Positions 5,570 through 6,903 of a DNA stretch of 6,903 nt are shown here, piece by piece (the stretch's first letter is position 1; each line of letters starts with the position of its first letter). A model generated the notes under the pieces. It was not told the origin of the DNA, ran no database searches, and saw only the letters and a program-made list of their open reading frames with translations. The stretch is from contig JACPZJ010000147.1 in NCBI GenBank assembly GCA_016195585.1, positions 1 through 6,903 of the forward strand, in the 5' to 3' direction. The position numbers and the translations under genes are program-made. This stretch comes from Nitrospirota bacterium (GTDB lineage Bacteria > Nitrospirota > CAKKRA01 > 9FT-COMBO-42-15).

Positions 5570-6798
5570 AGGCAGAGGATATTAAAGACTATTGCGAGCC
5601 TGAGATAATGGACTCAGAAGACCCCCTGTTTGTCCTTTATACAAGCGGAAGCACAGGAAAACCAAAGGGTGTATTACATACCACTGCCGGCTATCTTTTA
5701 TTTGCAGCGCTTACCTTTAAATGGATATTTGACTACCATGAAGAGGATATACACTTTTGCACAGCGGACATAGGATGGGTGACAGGGCACAGTTACATAG
5801 TCTACGGGCCATTATGTGTTGGCGCAACGAGCCTGATGTTTGAAGGCATACCAACCTATCCAAAACCTGACAGGTTCTGGCAGATAGTAGAGAAACACAA
5901 AGTAAATATATTCTATACAGCGCCAACAGCAATAAGAGCGCTCATGCGTGAAGGCGAGGAATGGGTAAAAAGGCATGACCGCAGCTCAATAAGGCTCCTC
6001 GGCACAGTAGGCGAGCCGATTAATCCTGAGGCATGGATGTGGTATCACAGGGTTGTTGGCAATGGAAAACTACCCATTGTTGATACATGGTGGCAGACAG
6101 AGACTGGGGGAATAATGATTACACCTCTCCCCGGCGCCATGACACTAAGGCCGGGTTCAGCAAACCTCCCATTTCCCGGCATCCTGCCAAAGGTTTTGAA
6201 AGAGGACGGCAAAGAGGCTGCAATTAATGAGGGCGGCTATTTAGTTATTGAAAGGGCATGGCCGGGCATGCTAAGAGGAACCTACGGCGACCCTGAGAAT
6301 AAGAGGGTTAAGGATGTCTATTTCACGCGCTTCCCCGGCAAATATTTCAGCGGTGATGGCGCGAGGATAGATAAGAATGGAAATTTCTGGCTTATGGGAA
6401 GGATTGATGATGTCCTGAATGTCTCAGGCCACAGGCTCGGCACAGCAGAGATAGAGAGCGCTCTTGTAAGCCATGAAAGGGTTGCAGAGGCAGCGGTTGT
6501 AGGCTATCCGCATGATATTAAGGGGGAAGGGATATATGCCTTTGTTACTTTAAAGGACGGGAATCATCCTGACGACTCGGTTAAAAAGGCCATTGTTGCC
6601 CATGTTGCAAAGGTTATTAGCCCCATTGCAAGACCTGATAAACTTCAGTTTGCAAATGCGCTTCCAAAAACAAGGAGCGGAAAAATTATGCGCAGGATAC
6701 TGCGAAAGATTGCAGCAGGTGATATAGAGAACCTCGGTGATATAACTACACTTGCTGATCCGTCGGTGGTTGAGAGTATTGTTAAGGAAAGGCTGTAA
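5566..6798 (+). CDS. acs: acetyl-CoA synthetase, C-terminal piece (410 aa)
   Basis: This is the 3' reading frame of the interrupted acs, open from ATG 5566. Its ATG overlaps the stop of the N-terminal piece (ATGA, 5566-5569), so re-initiation by coupled translation is formally possible, although only AAGAG stands upstream as a weak Shine-Dalgarno. In local numbering it carries the P-loop YTSGSTGKPKG (25-35), DIGWVTGHSYIVYGPL (68-83), TAPTAIRALMREG (118-130), GEPINPEAW (149-157), DTWWQTETGG (173-182), YFSGDGA (260-266), DDVLNVSGHRLGTAEIES (281-298) and KTRSGKIMRRILR (368-380) with catalytic Lys373. The Met used as start is an internal residue in intact homologues (…EEMKAED…), which argues that this is half of one gene and not an independent protein. 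Confidence 0.87.
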   Translation: MKAEDIKDYCEPEIMDSEDPLFVLYTSGSTGKPKGVLHTTAGYLLFAALTFKWIFDYHEEDIHFCTADIGWVTGHSYIVYGPLCVGATSLMFEGIPTYPKPDRFWQIVEKHKVNIFYTAPTAIRALMREGEEWVKRHDRSSIRLLGTVGEPINPEAWMWYHRVVGNGKLPIVDTWWQTETGGIMITPLPGAMTLRPGSANLPFPGILPKVLKEDGKEAAINEGGYLVIERAWPGMLRGTYGDPENKRVKDVYFTRFPGKYFSGDGARIDKNGNFWLMGRIDDVLNVSGHRLGTAEIESALVSHERVAEAAVVGYPHDIKGEGIYAFVTLKDGNHPDDSVKKAIVAHVAKVISPIARPDKLQFANALPKTRSGKIMRRILRKIAAGDIENLGDITTLADPSVVESIVKERL

Positions 6799-6806
6799 CC
6801 GATAAT

Positions 6807-6834
6807 GTAGGGGCATAGCATGCTATGCCCCTAC
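6807..6834. repeat. Perfect 28-bp palindrome, REP-like
   Basis: The left arm GTAGGGGCATAGCA is followed directly by its exact reverse complement, with no mismatch and no spacer. GTAGGGGC...GCCCCTAC palindromes are, from memory, a type of dispersed intergenic repeat in several environmental bacterial genomes. Whether this one is repeated elsewhere in its genome cannot be seen here. It sits between the convergent acs and DsbA-like stops, 8 bp after the former and 2 bp after the latter. Confidence 0.7.
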
Positions 6835-6849
6835 TGCTACTTTTTCTTT
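6807..6849 (+). terminator. Probable rho-independent terminator of acs
   Basis: The palindrome would fold into a stable stem of at least 12 bp, starting 8 nt after the acs stop. TTTTTCTTT (6841-6849) follows, offset by TGCTAC (6835-6840), so the U-tract is not immediately adjacent and termination may be imperfect. The minus-strand side lacks a T-run, so it would be a weaker terminator for the opposing gene. Confidence 0.55.
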
Positions 6850-6903
6850 AATTCTTCGTCTATAATCTGTTTAAAATTTTCAAACGGCAAGGCGCCGACA
6901 ACC
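6837..6903 (-). CDS. C-terminal end of a probable DsbA/thioredoxin-fold protein (5' part outside window)
   Basis: On the minus strand the last 21 codons before TAG (6839-6837) contain GALPFENFKQIIDEEL and end in Lys-Lys-Lys. The G-A-x-P-F-E-x-F-K-x-x-I-D-E-E-L pattern is the usual terminal strand and helix of DsbA-like thiol-disulfide oxidoreductases and related thioredoxin-fold proteins. The catalytic CxxC lies outside the window, so the family call rests on this short tail only. It converges on acs with 38 bp between the stops, and the palindrome lies in that gap. Confidence 0.55.
   Translation of the reverse strand, partial: VVGALPFENFKQIIDEELKKK

Larger units (their letters stand above)
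4823..6798 (+). pseudogene. acs: acs, acetyl-CoA synthetase, interrupted by a single-base frameshift
   Basis: Two overlapping frames together encode one AMP-forming acetyl-CoA synthetase. The first 241 residues (to AGG at 5543-5545) are normal. Restoring one G at 5544-5545 (AGGACC to AGGGACC) continues as DLWWHEE into the second frame at Met 5566, giving 658 residues, close to the usual length of about 650. The enzyme activates acetate to acetyl-AMP and then forms acetyl-CoA. All core motifs are present in the joined product: P-loop YTSGSTGKPKG (273-283), DTWWQTETGG (421-430) with the acetate-pocket Trp, the hinge region GRIDDVLNVSGHRLG (526-540) and the catalytic Lys in KTRSGK (K621), the site acetylated in the Salmonella enzyme. 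The motifs and both flanks are otherwise undamaged. A sequencing or assembly error in a G run, or a very recent mutation, is more likely than long decay. Confidence 0.85.

Noticed and set aside
5540..5570. Programmed -1 frameshift in acs
   Set aside because: There is no slippery heptamer and no obvious downstream stimulatory structure, and acs is not known to use recoding. A lost G explains it more simply.

Overview
The window looks like an ordinary chromosomal segment of a Gram-negative bacterium with moderate to low G+C. Closely packed housekeeping genes lie on both strands, and no gap between genes exceeds about 115 bp. The tail of a short-form ArgA-type acetyltransferase with a CxxCPKFPxC motif, an AarF/UbiB-family kinase, a MEDS-GGDEF protein and the style of the acetyl-CoA synthetase together suggest Nitrospirota or a Desulfobacterota-like lineage. 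That placement is recalled family resemblance, not a computed result.

Layout, left to right. (1) Bases 2-337 (+) are the 3' end of an N-acetyltransferase that starts outside the window. (2) Bases 359-631 (-) encode a 90-residue protein of unknown function, with a textbook TTGACA-N17-TATAAT promoter and a strong ribosome binding site. (3) Bases 737-1867 (+) are hemW, a radical-SAM heme chaperone. (4) Bases 1883-3013 (-) encode a diguanylate cyclase with an N-terminal MEDS sensory domain and a CGEEF variant of the GG[DE]EF signature. (5) Bases 3088-4707 (-) encode an AarF/ABC1/UbiB atypical kinase with two C-terminal membrane segments. (6) Bases 4823-6798 (+) are acs, acetyl-CoA synthetase, cut in two by a one-base frameshift near 5545. 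(7) Bases 6807-6834 are a perfect 28-bp palindrome. (8) Bases 6837-6903 (-) are the last 21 codons of what looks like a DsbA/thioredoxin-fold protein.

The genes do not form one pathway operon. Neighbours are mostly convergent or divergent, and aarF and the cyclase are the only adjacent same-strand pair (74-bp gap). Several genes have readable sigma70-type promoters with a perfect TTGACA -35 box. The aarF promoter places the predicted transcription start exactly on the A of its ATG, and the cyclase promoter leaves about 7 nt of leader, so both mRNAs may be leaderless or nearly so. By contrast, acs and the small gene carry strong Shine-Dalgarno sequences.

I found no CRISPR array, mobile element, tRNA, rRNA or defence system, and nothing that amounts to a convincing new multi-gene system. 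The points most worth a second look are the acs frameshift, the altered signature residues in the cyclase and the kinase, the predicted leaderless promoters, the small uncharacterised gene with its consensus promoter, and the perfect palindrome at the right end.
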